DNA of 13,414 nucleotides from a bacterium (GCA_021799935.1 JAJYZM010000006.1:1-13414), one strand, 5' to 3'. Positions 6,188-13,235 are shown, numbered from the stretch's first letter. The notes: generated by a model from the letters alone, not told the origin. Made by a program: numbers and translations.

Positions 6188-7618
6188 ATGCCTATTTTTA
6201 GCTATACCGGTTTAAATGCAAAAGGTTCAAAAGCTAAAGGTTTTATAGAATCAGGTAACAAACAGGAAGCGCTTTTTGCATTAAAAGAAAAAGGCGTATA
6301 TGCAACCGATATCGTTTTATCGAAAGGTTTGTCAGAAAAAGCGTCGGTCGGTTCCGTGCCCCATAATGATACAAATAATATAAATATTAACGAAACAGAA
6401 GCTGAAATAGCATCATCGATATCGCTAAGACCGTCAAGAACATCAAAATTCTCCGCATCTTCTTCACTTCATACATCTCCTTTATCTCCGACTTCTGCTC
6501 CAGATATAAAAATTAATTCAATATTTAAAATATCTTTAAAAGATACTATAATTAAATTATCAAATACCAAAATAGAAAAAAAACCTTCCCAGGCCGATAT
6601 AATAATGTTTTTTAAGGAACTTTACTCCCTTATAAATTCAGGGATACCTCTATACGATGCCATTTATGAGCAGAAAAGCGACGTAAAAAACCATTATTTT
6701 AAGAAAATATTGTCGGAAATCTCTTTAAGCATTAAAGAAGGCAAGTCGTTTTCCGACTGTTTGTCAGTTTATCCGTCTGTTTTTCCAAGCCTGATAGTTT
6801 CCTCGGTAAAGGCAGGCGAAGAATCCGGGTTTCTTGCGCCAGTCCTAAACAAGATTGCCGCATATTCGGAAGAAAAATACAATACCGTAAAAAAAATCAA
6901 AGCGTCTCTTATATATCCGCTGATAATGACCGTCGTAGGATTTCTGATTTTATTTTATATAGTAGTATATGTCGTTCCGATTATTTCCAAAATTTTTAAA
7001 TCTATGCATCACGTCCTTCCTTTGCCGACAAGAATAGTTTTGTTCGGCAGTTTTTTGTTTTCCCACTATCTTATATTATTTTTGTTATTAATTTTGGCTG
7101 TTTATATATTTTTTAAAAAATATATAAATACTGCAAAAGGCAGGCGCAATATCGACGGAATTCTCTTAAAAATTCCCGTTGCCGGAAAATTTATAGTATT
7201 AAACGAAGTAAACTTGTTTTCGCAGAGCCTTTCGATGCTATTAACCAGCGGTATAAACTTAAACAGGGCGATATCGATAGCTTCGTCGAATTTTCGGAAT
7301 ACCCTGCTTAAAGAGGCAATTTTAGACGCCAATAAAAGCCTTGAGGAGGGGAACGGCTTATCCGGTCCGCTTTACAAATCGAATCTTTATCCGCCGATTT
7401 TTTTAAAAATGGTAAAAGCGGGGGAGAAGAGTTCGAATATCGAAGAAATGCTTCTAACGGCGTCAAATATAATGAAAAGCGAAATAGATTTTTATATAAT
7501 ATCTTTAACGTCGGCATTAGAGCCGGCTATGGTTATATTTATGGGACTTATGGTCGGGTTTATAGTAATATCTATAATGCTTCCTATTTTTGAAATGAGT
7601 TCCCTGATAAATAAATAA
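6188..7618 (+). CDS. gspF: Type II secretion system inner-membrane platform protein GspF
   Basis: This 476-residue polytopic inner-membrane protein links the assembly ATPase GspE to pseudopilus extension. It starts with the N-terminal domain MPIFSYTGLNAKGSKAKGFI (1-20). Two homologous GspF domains follow: the first from about 137 (FFKELYSLINSGIPLYDAI, VKAGEESG at 208-215) with a helix at 243-266, the second from about 340 (FSQSLSMLLTSGINLNRAI, VKAGEKSS at 409-416) with a terminal helix at about 440-468. A further helix is at 283-309. The protein is about 70 residues longer than the usual 400 because a Ser/Thr/Asn/Pro-rich segment (about 50-133) sits between the N-terminal domain and the first GspF domain. 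No clear ribosome binding site precedes the ATG. It lies 45 bases after gspG. Confidence 0.93.
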   Translation: MPIFSYTGLNAKGSKAKGFIESGNKQEALFALKEKGVYATDIVLSKGLSEKASVGSVPHNDTNNININETEAEIASSISLRPSRTSKFSASSSLHTSPLSPTSAPDIKINSIFKISLKDTIIKLSNTKIEKKPSQADIIMFFKELYSLINSGIPLYDAIYEQKSDVKNHYFKKILSEISLSIKEGKSFSDCLSVYPSVFPSLIVSSVKAGEESGFLAPVLNKIAAYSEEKYNTVKKIKASLIYPLIMTVVGFLILFYIVVYVVPIISKIFKSMHHVLPLPTRIVLFGSFLFSHYLILFLLLILAVYIFFKKYINTAKGRRNIDGILLKIPVAGKFIVLNEVNLFSQSLSMLLTSGINLNRAISIASSNFRNTLLKEAILDANKSLEEGNGLSGPLYKSNLYPPIFLKMVKAGEKSSNIEEMLLTASNIMKSEIDFYIISLTSALEPAMVIFMGLMVGFIVISIMLPIFEMSSLINK

Positions 7619-7632
7619 AAAGAAAAAATAAA

Positions 7633-8292
7633 ATGAAAGATAAAATATTCTTAAAAGTCTTATATAAACTTGCATATTTTCTTATATTTCTTTTTTTTCT
7701 AATTATACTTACGTTTATTTTTTTTCCGTACGGCAGGCTTAAAAAGCCTATAGAACTCTCAATTTACGATAATTACGGCTTGAAAGCCGCTATAAAATCT
7801 ATTTCGCCTTCCGTTTTTTTCGGTTTAAATTTAACAGGAGTTAAAATTTATGCCCCTTCTTCTATAGGCGTTAAAAATAAAAACGATATTGCATATATAA
7901 AAAATATTTATATAAAGAATATTATTGCAACCGGGGCGGATTATTTGCTTTTCAAAGGCATTCCCGTTAATCTAAGTTTTGACGGCGTTAAAATAAATTC
8001 AATTAAAAAAGGTTTTATAAATATCCCGGCGCTAAATCTTAAAAGCTTAAAAACCGAGCTATATATTAAAAACGATTTAATAAGCGGAAAGCTCCGGTTT
8101 ACCGGAAATATTACAGGCAGTTTAAATATAAAAAGCGCTCAAATAAAGCCTATATTTAAGATAAATAATGGAGTTTTCAAAGTTAAACCCGATAAATCCG
8201 TTTACGGCAAGTTTTCGACGCTTTTTACTACAATGTTTAAAAAAGGTAAAGACGGTTATTTCGTTTACGATATAAATAATTTATTGCTTTGA
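7633..8292 (+). CDS. gspN: Type II secretion protein GspN-like, membrane-anchored
   Basis: This 219-residue protein has one N-terminal hydrophobic helix (about 12-32, Phe/Ile/Leu-rich) and then a beta-rich, Lys/Asn/Ile-rich region expected in the periplasm. Segments such as KPIELSIYDNYGLKAAIKSI, GLNLTGVKIY and FKGIPVNLSFDGVKIN resemble the GspN/AsmA-like fold in which lengthwise beta strands surround a lipid-binding groove. The position between gspF and a pseudopilin supports GspN, which occurs in many deltaproteobacterial T2SS clusters. It is shorter than typical GspN proteins (near 250-300 residues as I recall) and lacks strong invariant motifs, so the family call is moderate. The start lies 14 bases after gspF. 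Its stop overlaps the next start by 4 bases. Confidence 0.65.
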   Translation: MKDKIFLKVLYKLAYFLIFLFFLIILTFIFFPYGRLKKPIELSIYDNYGLKAAIKSISPSVFFGLNLTGVKIYAPSSIGVKNKNDIAYIKNIYIKNIIATGADYLLFKGIPVNLSFDGVKINSIKKGFINIPALNLKSLKTELYIKNDLISGKLRFTGNITGSLNIKSAQIKPIFKINNGVFKVKPDKSVYGKFSTLFTTMFKKGKDGYFVYDINNLLL

Positions 8293-8804
8293 ACAGAACA
8301 TTCAAAAACGGCGCAATCGGTTTAACAAGTTTAAGCGGTTTCACTTTATTGGAACTTCTGATAGTTTTAATAATAGTTTCCGTTATGCTCGCCATTACAT
8401 ATCCTTTAATAACCAATTTTATACTTTATCCGGGTTCCGGCAAAGATTTTAACAAAACAGCTAAGATATTGAAATATCTGATGAATAAACGTTATTCGGA
8501 AAATAAATTTCCAGCGGCGTTTATAAAATTCGATTTTAAAAAAAATATGATGGAAATTTATTATAAAAAAAACTTAACGCTTAAACCTTTAAAAAAATTA
8601 AAAATATATAAGATTTTATACAAGAATATCCGCCTATATAAAATCGAAACGAAGGGAAAGACTTATCAAAAAGGGAATATATTCGAGGAAATTTCCAAAA
8701 ATTATGTTTCCCCGCCTTTTAAAATATTTTTTAATTTCGGAAAAGGCAAAAAAGCGTTAAGTTTAAACGTAGATACGTATGCGGGTAAAATTATCGCGCA
8801 GTAG
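8289..8804 (+). CDS. Minor pseudopilin, GspH-like
   Basis: This 171-residue prepilin-like protein has a leader ending SLSG^FTLLELLIVLIIVSVM, cleaved after Gly17, with Glu at mature position 5 and a single hydrophobic helix. The rest is a Lys/Ile/Tyr-rich globular domain without cysteines. Placement after gspN and length suggest a minor pseudopilin of the tip complex (GspH type). GspI or GspJ cannot be excluded because the globular domain is diverged. Translation likely starts at TTG 8289-8291, which overlaps the gspN stop (TTGA). An in-frame stop at 8277-8279 excludes any earlier start and no ATG precedes the prepilin motif. The rare start and overlap point to translational coupling. Its stop is 5 bases from that of the convergent gspK. 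Confidence 0.7.
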   Translation: MNRTFKNGAIGLTSLSGFTLLELLIVLIIVSVMLAITYPLITNFILYPGSGKDFNKTAKILKYLMNKRYSENKFPAAFIKFDFKKNMMEIYYKKNLTLKPLKKLKIYKILYKNIRLYKIETKGKTYQKGNIFEEISKNYVSPPFKIFFNFGKGKKALSLNVDTYAGKIIAQ

Positions 8805-8809
8805 ATTTT

Positions 8810-9847
8810 TTAAGAAATGAACTCATATATTTTATATTTGCCTACGTTTATGTAATAGAGCGATTTTATATGCGTTCTTCCGCTCTTATACCGTCCGTAA
8901 GATTTAATTAGGTAAATATTAGAAGTTATTTCTATCTGGTTTGCTATAGATTGAAGAATAGAGGGATTAAACCCTGGAACGTCGGAAAGGGTAGATACGG
9001 AAGTTAAAGGATTTAAGGTTCTGTAATTTGCTAATTCCTGCGCAGAGCTTTCGCTTATCATTGGGCTCAGAGATTCTATCACCTGGTACGGGGCGGTGTT
9101 TATATCGATTAAACCTGAAGAATTGCAAGTTAAAAAATGTTTTAACATGAAATAATATTTGTATTTCATGTTATATACAAGCATTAAATCGCGGATGTTT
9201 AAAAAAGGATTTTTATATTCGCCGTTTAGAACCGGAATATTCGGGTTGGGAGATACCGGCGCAAAATACCCCTTAAAGGTTGAACCGGCGCCGCCGATGG
9301 CGCCGCCGTTTTCTTCGTCCCCGCTTGATCCTTTTCCGGCCGGGTTAAATTTTAATTCGAGCTGTTCATAATTCAACTGGTTTTTTTGCATAAAGGCAAC
9401 GATATTTTCTAAAACTTTTGCAGGAATTCCAAGTATATAAAACAGCCTCTGCAATTCGGCATATTCCGTTTCATTTATCTGGTTATCGGAAAATACCAGT
9501 TGGTTAATATTAAATTTTGAATCGTTGTTTACTATCTCCATCTTTATATAGCCGCCCAGAATAGGGAATCCGTCTTGATATACGGCCGTTTTATTTAAAA
9601 GATTCTGATAAGTAAGAGGATTTGCGCCGTACTGCGAAATAAAAAACGTGGCAAGTTCTACTCCTGATTTAGCTATGTAATAAGATTTATTTTTGTATTT
9701 ATAATTTGACGCATATTTAATATAATGTAAAGTATTGGAAAGAAAAGCCAGTATTATGGAACTTAAAAGCATCAATACGAGCAGTACGTATAAAAATGCA
9801 GAACCATTTATGTTTTTTATCGAACTTGGTACATATTTTTTTTCCAT
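8810..9847 (-). CDS. gspK: Type II secretion minor pseudopilin GspK
   Basis: This 345-residue protein has the GspK plan: prepilin leader ending at Gly15 before SAFLYVLLVLMLLSSIILAF, without the Glu5 that other pseudopilins have (normal for GspK, the tip subunit). It continues with KSGVELATF (60-68), DSKFNINQL (109-117), a large central domain and a helix-hairpin-like LIDINTAPYQVIESLSPMIS (247-265) typical of the family. GspK caps the GspI-GspJ-GspK tip of the pseudopilus. A Gly/Ser-rich stretch (about 170-191) is inserted in the middle. It lies on the opposite strand from the rest of the T2SS genes, convergent with the gspH-like gene and divergent from gspM, so it needs its own promoter within 9848-10085. 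I found no convincing -10/-35 pair or ribosome binding site for it. Confidence 0.88.
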   Translation of the reverse strand: MEKKYVPSSIKNINGSAFLYVLLVLMLLSSIILAFLSNTLHYIKYASNYKYKNKSYYIAKSGVELATFFISQYGANPLTYQNLLNKTAVYQDGFPILGGYIKMEIVNNDSKFNINQLVFSDNQINETEYAELQRLFYILGIPAKVLENIVAFMQKNQLNYEQLELKFNPAGKGSSGDEENGGAIGGAGSTFKGYFAPVSPNPNIPVLNGEYKNPFLNIRDLMLVYNMKYKYYFMLKHFLTCNSSGLIDINTAPYQVIESLSPMISESSAQELANYRTLNPLTSVSTLSDVPGFNPSILQSIANQIEITSNIYLIKSYGRYKSGRTHIKSLYYINVGKYKIYEFIS

Positions 9848-10085
9848 ATTTTTGTTTTATTGTTCGTTTTGTATTTTGTTAATTTATTTGTTAAGACTAA
9901 CAATATAAAATATCGTATAAAATGAAATAAAACAATAAAAAATTAATAAATATTGATTATATCACAATAATCGACTTTATATATTATGCGTCATACGCCT
10001 TATATGTATTATAATTTATTATATTTGATATTTATTAATTTTTTTGATAATGTTAATGATGTTTATGTAAATAATGACGTAAAAG
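9848..10085. other. Divergent gspK/gspM spacer, very AT-rich
   Basis: This is 238 bases of very AT-rich DNA without a plausible gene. It must carry the promoters of both gspK (leftward) and gspM (rightward). Recognisable elements are a dyad at 9981-10005, a TATAAT at 10010-10015 and an AATAATCGACTTTAT string at 9966-9980, which resembles the direct repeats at 12594-12630. Nothing else structured stands out. Confidence 0.5.
9981..10015 (+). promoter_or_regulatory. Operator-like dyad with adjacent -10 upstream of gspM
   Basis: The dyad is ATAT-N3-GCGT-CAT-ACGC-N3-ATAT, symmetric about 9993, with 9 of 11 arm positions complementary (9981-10005). TATAAT follows at 10010-10015 and could be the -10 of gspM. 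The -35 window is then occupied by the dyad itself and has no TTGACA-like sequence, as expected for a regulated promoter. The GC core stands out in AT-rich sequence. The regulator is unknown. Confidence 0.4.
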
Positions 10086-10694
10086 ATGGATATTAATTTA
10101 TATTTAAAAGATTTAAAAAGCAGAAAGATTTTTTTATTAGGCGCATCGATTTTGCTCTTAATAATTGTATTTGTTTTTTTTATAATTTTACCGCTTATTT
10201 CTTTAATCGGTTTAAACTCGATAGCCGTTAAAAATCAGAAAGCTATATTAAATTATGTTTTAAAATATTCAACTAAAATAAATTCTATAAAATCAAAAGC
10301 GGCGGTTTCTGCCGGTTTTTCTGCCGCATCAGGAAAAAGCATTGGTATCGGCAAGGGCAAGGGTTATATGAAGTTTCTGTCTTCTCTTTTTCAACATTTT
10401 AAAATAAATAAGACGCAGGTGTTTAAATTGTATTCAAGATATTCTTCCGCAGGAAAAGCCGGCAAGGCTGGAGGCGGCGGTTCAAACGCCGCAGGGGGCG
10501 TAAATGCAAAACGGCCTAAGGAAACGGTTTTTATATCGCTTAAAGGTTTAAGCCTCGATCAGTGCGTAAATCTCATTTATGCGGTATCTCATTCGTCCGG
10601 CGAATATGGAGCCGATATTATCTCTATAAATATGAAAAAAAATTTTACTAACGGCAAACTTCTTAATCTAACTATTAATATAGTCAGGCGTTAA
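10086..10694 (+). CDS. gspM: Type II secretion system protein GspM-like
   Basis: This 202-residue bitopic inner-membrane protein has a short cytoplasmic N-terminus, one membrane helix (about 15-40) and a periplasmic domain. The C-terminal part, VFISLKGLSLDQCVNLIYAV followed by a GADIISINMKK strand and a final LLNLTINIVRR, matches the ferredoxin-like GspM fold that pairs with GspL to anchor the ATPase GspE. Two low-complexity Gly/Ala/Ser/Lys segments (about 70-94 and 120-144) are inserted and are not typical. GspL, which normally precedes GspM, is absent here. The start was taken as the first ATG; the ribosome binding site is weak. It reads towards waaA, 20 bases downstream, with which it may be co-transcribed. 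Confidence 0.72.
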   Translation: MDINLYLKDLKSRKIFLLGASILLLIIVFVFFIILPLISLIGLNSIAVKNQKAILNYVLKYSTKINSIKSKAAVSAGFSAASGKSIGIGKGKGYMKFLSSLFQHFKINKTQVFKLYSRYSSAGKAGKAGGGGSNAAGGVNAKRPKETVFISLKGLSLDQCVNLIYAVSHSSGEYGADIISINMKKNFTNGKLLNLTINIVRR

Positions 10695-10714
10695 AGAAAT
10701 AATGCCGTATAAAA

Positions 10715-12076
10715 ATGGGAAAAACATTAAGCATAATATATAACGCTTTGTTGGCCATTATATTCCCGTTTTTTTTTGTAACGCTCTTCATTTTAAATCT
10801 TAATAAAAATAAAAAAAGCGAAGGCTACATTTATAAATTTTTCCCTGCCGCTTTCAAGCCTTTAAAAAAAACGGCTTTTCAAGAAGGCGTATGGATTCAC
10901 GCCGTTTCGCTGGGGGAGATGAGGGCGGCGGTAAATTTTATCGATTTACTGCGGTCGGAATACGGCAAGAAAATCTATCTTTCCGCTACCACCAAAACGG
11001 GTTTCGATTTTGCGGATAATCTTTATAGAAGCAATGATGACGTATTAACGTTTTATTTTCCTTACGATTTTCTTTTTTCCGTCCGCGGTATTTTGAAACT
11101 GATAAAGCCGTCTTTGTTTATTTCTGTAGAAACGGAAATATGGCCTAATTTATTTAATATTCTTAATAAAAAAAATATTCCTATATCGTTAATAAACGCA
11201 AGAATATCGGAAAAGTCTTATAAAAATTATATCCGTTTCAGATTCTTTTTCGGCTATATATTTAAAAAGATAGACGCTGTTTTATGTATATCGGATATTT
11301 ATTGCGAAAGATTTGCGTCGCTCGGCGTTAAAAAAGAAAATATGCGCCGAACCGGCAATATGAAATTCGACATGGATGCATCCATTATTGCAGGAGATAT
11401 AAACGAAAAAACCCAGATACTCGAAAAATTTATAGAACGCAAAACTAATAATTCGGAACCAGCCAAAATCATAGCGGCGGGAAGCACGCATAAAGGAGAA
11501 GAAGAGGCAATTGCCGATTCGGTAATAAAATTAAACAAGCTGAACGATAAAAATAAAATTTTTCTCTTCGTTGCTCCGCGGCATCCGGAAAGGTTCGACG
11601 AGGTTTACAAACTGTTAAATAATTACTTGCCGGAAATAGAACTTTACAAGCTTTCTTCGATTTATTCCTCTAAGGATAACAATAGTTGCGGTTTGTCCGA
11701 AAACAAAGTTATAGTGGTTTTAGTAGATATTATAGGACAGCTTTTGACGGTTTACGGCATATGCGGCGCCGCTTTCGTAGGCGGCAGTATAGTTTCTGCC
11801 GGCGGACATAATCTCCTGGAGCCTCTGGTTTTCGGGAAGCCGGTAATTTTCGGCAGATACGTTCAAAATTTTTCGGAAGCGGCGGAAGAGATTATAAAGA
11901 ATTCCGCCGGAAGACAGGCCGGTTCGCCTCTGGAATTATATGCGGCGTTAGCCGATTACCTGTTTAACGATAAATCGGCCGATTCGGCCGGAAAAAACGG
12001 TTTAAACCTTATAGCCCGCAATAAAGGCGTTTCCCTTAAGAACCTTGAATATCTGAATTTAAAGGGATATTTTTGA
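10715..12076 (+). CDS. waaA: 3-deoxy-D-manno-octulosonic acid (Kdo) transferase
   Basis: This 453-residue GT-B glycosyltransferase (family GT30) transfers Kdo from CMP-Kdo to lipid A precursor at the inner face of the inner membrane. It has an N-terminal membrane anchor (about 8-28), then WIHAVSLGEMRAA (60-72) with the catalytic Glu68, SATTKTGF (90-97), VETEIWPN (138-145), NARISEKS (161-168), GNMKFDMDA (214-222), AGSTHKGEE (255-263), APRHPERF (287-294) and FVGGSIVSAGGHNLLEP (354-370), all in family order. The length is slightly above the usual 420-430. It shows that the host makes LPS. It follows gspM by 20 bases on the same strand. No strong terminator follows directly. Confidence 0.95.
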   Translation: MGKTLSIIYNALLAIIFPFFFVTLFILNLNKNKKSEGYIYKFFPAAFKPLKKTAFQEGVWIHAVSLGEMRAAVNFIDLLRSEYGKKIYLSATTKTGFDFADNLYRSNDDVLTFYFPYDFLFSVRGILKLIKPSLFISVETEIWPNLFNILNKKNIPISLINARISEKSYKNYIRFRFFFGYIFKKIDAVLCISDIYCERFASLGVKKENMRRTGNMKFDMDASIIAGDINEKTQILEKFIERKTNNSEPAKIIAAGSTHKGEEEAIADSVIKLNKLNDKNKIFLFVAPRHPERFDEVYKLLNNYLPEIELYKLSSIYSSKDNNSCGLSENKVIVVLVDIIGQLLTVYGICGAAFVGGSIVSAGGHNLLEPLVFGKPVIFGRYVQNFSEAAEEIIKNSAGRQAGSPLELYAALADYLFNDKSADSAGKNGLNLIARNKGVSLKNLEYLNLKGYF

Positions 12077-12088
12077 GCAAAAAACATA

Positions 12089-12118
12089 TTGCAAAAATAT
12101 AGTTGAAAAAAATATAAT
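12089..12118 (+). promoter_or_regulatory. Possible promoter of a short unit downstream of waaA
   Basis: TTGCAA (12089-12094) and TATAAT (12113-12118) are separated by 18 bases. Transcription would begin near 12125 and run about 185 bases to the hairpin ending at 12307. The -10 is perfect and the -35 is 4/6. Because the region is AT-rich, chance matches to TATAAT are frequent; a second TATAAT overlaps at 12118-12123. Confidence 0.35.
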
Positions 12119-12179
12119 ATAATATATCACATCTTAAAACCGCCGCTAAGAAACTTTATTTCCGGTAGAAGAATAATAT

Positions 12180-12269
12180 ATGGGAATAACCGAAAGAAAA
12201 GAAAAAGAAAAAGACAACTTTGCTTTTTTCAAACAACACCGTAAAAACCTTGAGACGGTCTTTCTTTAA
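12180..12269 (+). CDS. Small 29-residue frame next to a terminator (leader peptide or remnant)
   Basis: An ATG at 12180 opens a frame of 29 codons, starting MGITERKEKEKDNF and ending in LETVFL, with TAA at 12267-12269. The start MGI-x-ERKE-x-EK resembles the N-termini of TetR-family regulators, so this may be a relic of such a gene. The stop codon is the first three bases of a 14-bp hairpin, so it may instead be a leader peptide or part of a small RNA. GTAGAAG upstream is a poor ribosome binding site. TTTC(C)GGT (12160-12167) can pair with ACCGAAA (12189-12195), which would place the start codon in a loop. Coding status is uncertain. Confidence 0.3.
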   Translation: MGITERKEKEKDNFAFFKQHRKNLETVFL

Positions 12270-12311
12270 TACGGCCGGAAAGATAATAAAGCGTTCCGGC
12301 CGTATTATTTT
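12267..12311 (+). terminator. Strong intrinsic terminator hairpin
   Basis: A perfect 14-bp stem is formed by TAATACGGCCGGAA (12267-12280) and TTCCGGCCGTATTA (12294-12307) around a 13-base loop. TTTT follows at 12308-12311. The core GGCCGG/CCGGCC is exceptional for this AT-rich sequence. The T run is short, so it could also be a processing or attenuation hairpin. It ends either waaA read-through or the short unit at about 12125. Confidence 0.7.
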
Positions 12312-12588
12312 AAAAATAAAAACGGATTCGGATAGATTTAGTACTCTTTTGCGATTAAGGCATAAAATATTATGCGTATATTAGAAACTTATTTTTAGAA
12401 AATTTAACTGCTGCGTGAGAGCTTTGTTTAAAAACAGCCTTAAAATTATAATTTTTAAATATATTTCACAGAAACTATTTTTACAATACGGCATATAAAA
12501 ATAACCTATTTTTTTAAAAAAATAAAAAAATCTGTTAAGTTGCAGAGTTATTAAATTTTTAAACGGGGATTTGGGAAATATTATTATT
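12312..12588. other. Non-coding AT-rich stretch before the thioredoxin promoter
   Basis: I see no convincing gene here. Two symmetric elements are present: GCATAA-AATA-TTATGC (12360-12375, perfect 6-bp arms) and the self-complementary ATTTTTTTAAAAAAAT (12508-12523), an A-tract/T-tract block likely to bend or stiffen the DNA upstream of the promoter at 12589. The rest is featureless AT-rich sequence. Confidence 0.4.
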
Positions 12589-12617
12589 TTGATAATAATC
12601 CGACTTTGTGATAAAAT
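12589..12617 (+). promoter_or_regulatory. Promoter of the thioredoxin-like gene
   Basis: TTGATA (12589-12594) and TAAAAT (12612-12617) have the ideal 17-base spacing and match the sigma70 consensus at 5/6 positions each. The start point would be near 12624, giving a leader of about 45 bases before the ATG at 12669. Two direct repeats overlie the promoter. Confidence 0.6.
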
Positions 12618-12630
12618 AATCCGACTATGT
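12594..12630 (+). repeat. Tandem 16-bp direct repeats overlying the promoter
   Basis: AATAATCCGACTTTGT (12594-12609) and AATAATCCGACTATGT (12615-12630) are identical at 15 of 16 positions. Their offset is 21 bp, two turns of the helix, so both face the same side. Copy 1 fills the -35/-10 spacer and copy 2 covers the -10 and the expected start point. This is the layout of an operator for a regulator that binds direct repeats. The regulator is unknown. Confidence 0.6.
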
Positions 12631-12668
12631 TAAATAAAATAAAAATAACATAAAAATAAAGGGATAAC

Positions 12669-13235
12669 ATGAAAATGAACAGAAGAAATATACAAATCGT
12701 CAAAATCTTGATTTTTATCGCAGTTATTGTTTTTGTCTCTATACTAATAGTAAAAATTCCTGAACTGCTTAAGAAAAAAGGTTATGCGGTTAAAAAATCC
12801 GGCAATAAGGTTTTAGCGCCTCTTTTTTCCGTTTCGAGTATCAATTATAAGGGTAAAATCTTATCTTTGAAAAATTATAAGGGTAAAATAGTTTTAGTAA
12901 ATTTCTGGGCTACTTGGTGTCCTCCCTGCAGAGACGAAATTCCAAGGCTGGAAAGATTTTACAAATTGCACAAAAAAGACGGTTTTGCGATAATAGGCCT
13001 TTCGGTTAACAATCAGGGAAAAAATTACGTCCTGCATTTTATAAAGACTTTTAAAGGCGGAATAATGACTTATCCTATCGGAATGGCGGATTATTCCATA
13101 GAAAAGGCATACGGCAATATTTACGAAATTCCACAGTCGTTTTTGGTAGATAAAAACGGTTACGTCGTTAAGCATATAACCGGAGAAATTCCGCGCGGCT
13201 ATTTAACTTATGAATTTAACAAGCTTAATAAATAA
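12669..13235 (+). CDS. Membrane-anchored thioredoxin-like protein (TlpA/ResA type)
   Basis: This 188-residue protein has a basic N-terminus and one uncleaved membrane helix (about 10-30), then an AhpC/TSA-like thioredoxin domain in the periplasm. It shows VNFWATWCPPC (77-87) with redox cysteines C84 and C87, IIGLSVN (108-114) and the cis-Pro loop EIPQSFLVD (153-161, Pro155). The CPPC active site differs from the CEPC of ResA and the CGPC of thioredoxin. Family members reduce apocytochrome c heme-binding cysteines or other periplasmic thiols. No cytochrome assembly gene is present here to fix the substrate. AAAGGG (12658-12663) is a good ribosome binding site for the ATG at 12669; an ATG two codons later is spaced less well. 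The gene stands alone, with its own promoter and direct-repeat operator. Confidence 0.88.
   Translation: MKMNRRNIQIVKILIFIAVIVFVSILIVKIPELLKKKGYAVKKSGNKVLAPLFSVSSINYKGKILSLKNYKGKIVLVNFWATWCPPCRDEIPRLERFYKLHKKDGFAIIGLSVNNQGKNYVLHFIKTFKGGIMTYPIGMADYSIEKAYGNIYEIPQSFLVDKNGYVVKHITGEIPRGYLTYEFNKLNK

Noticed and set aside
12077..12668. CRISPR array or insertion-sequence remnant in the waaA-thioredoxin gap
   Set aside because: Only two copies of a 16-bp repeat are present, with a 5-base interval and no spacers. No transposase fragment or terminal inverted repeats were seen.
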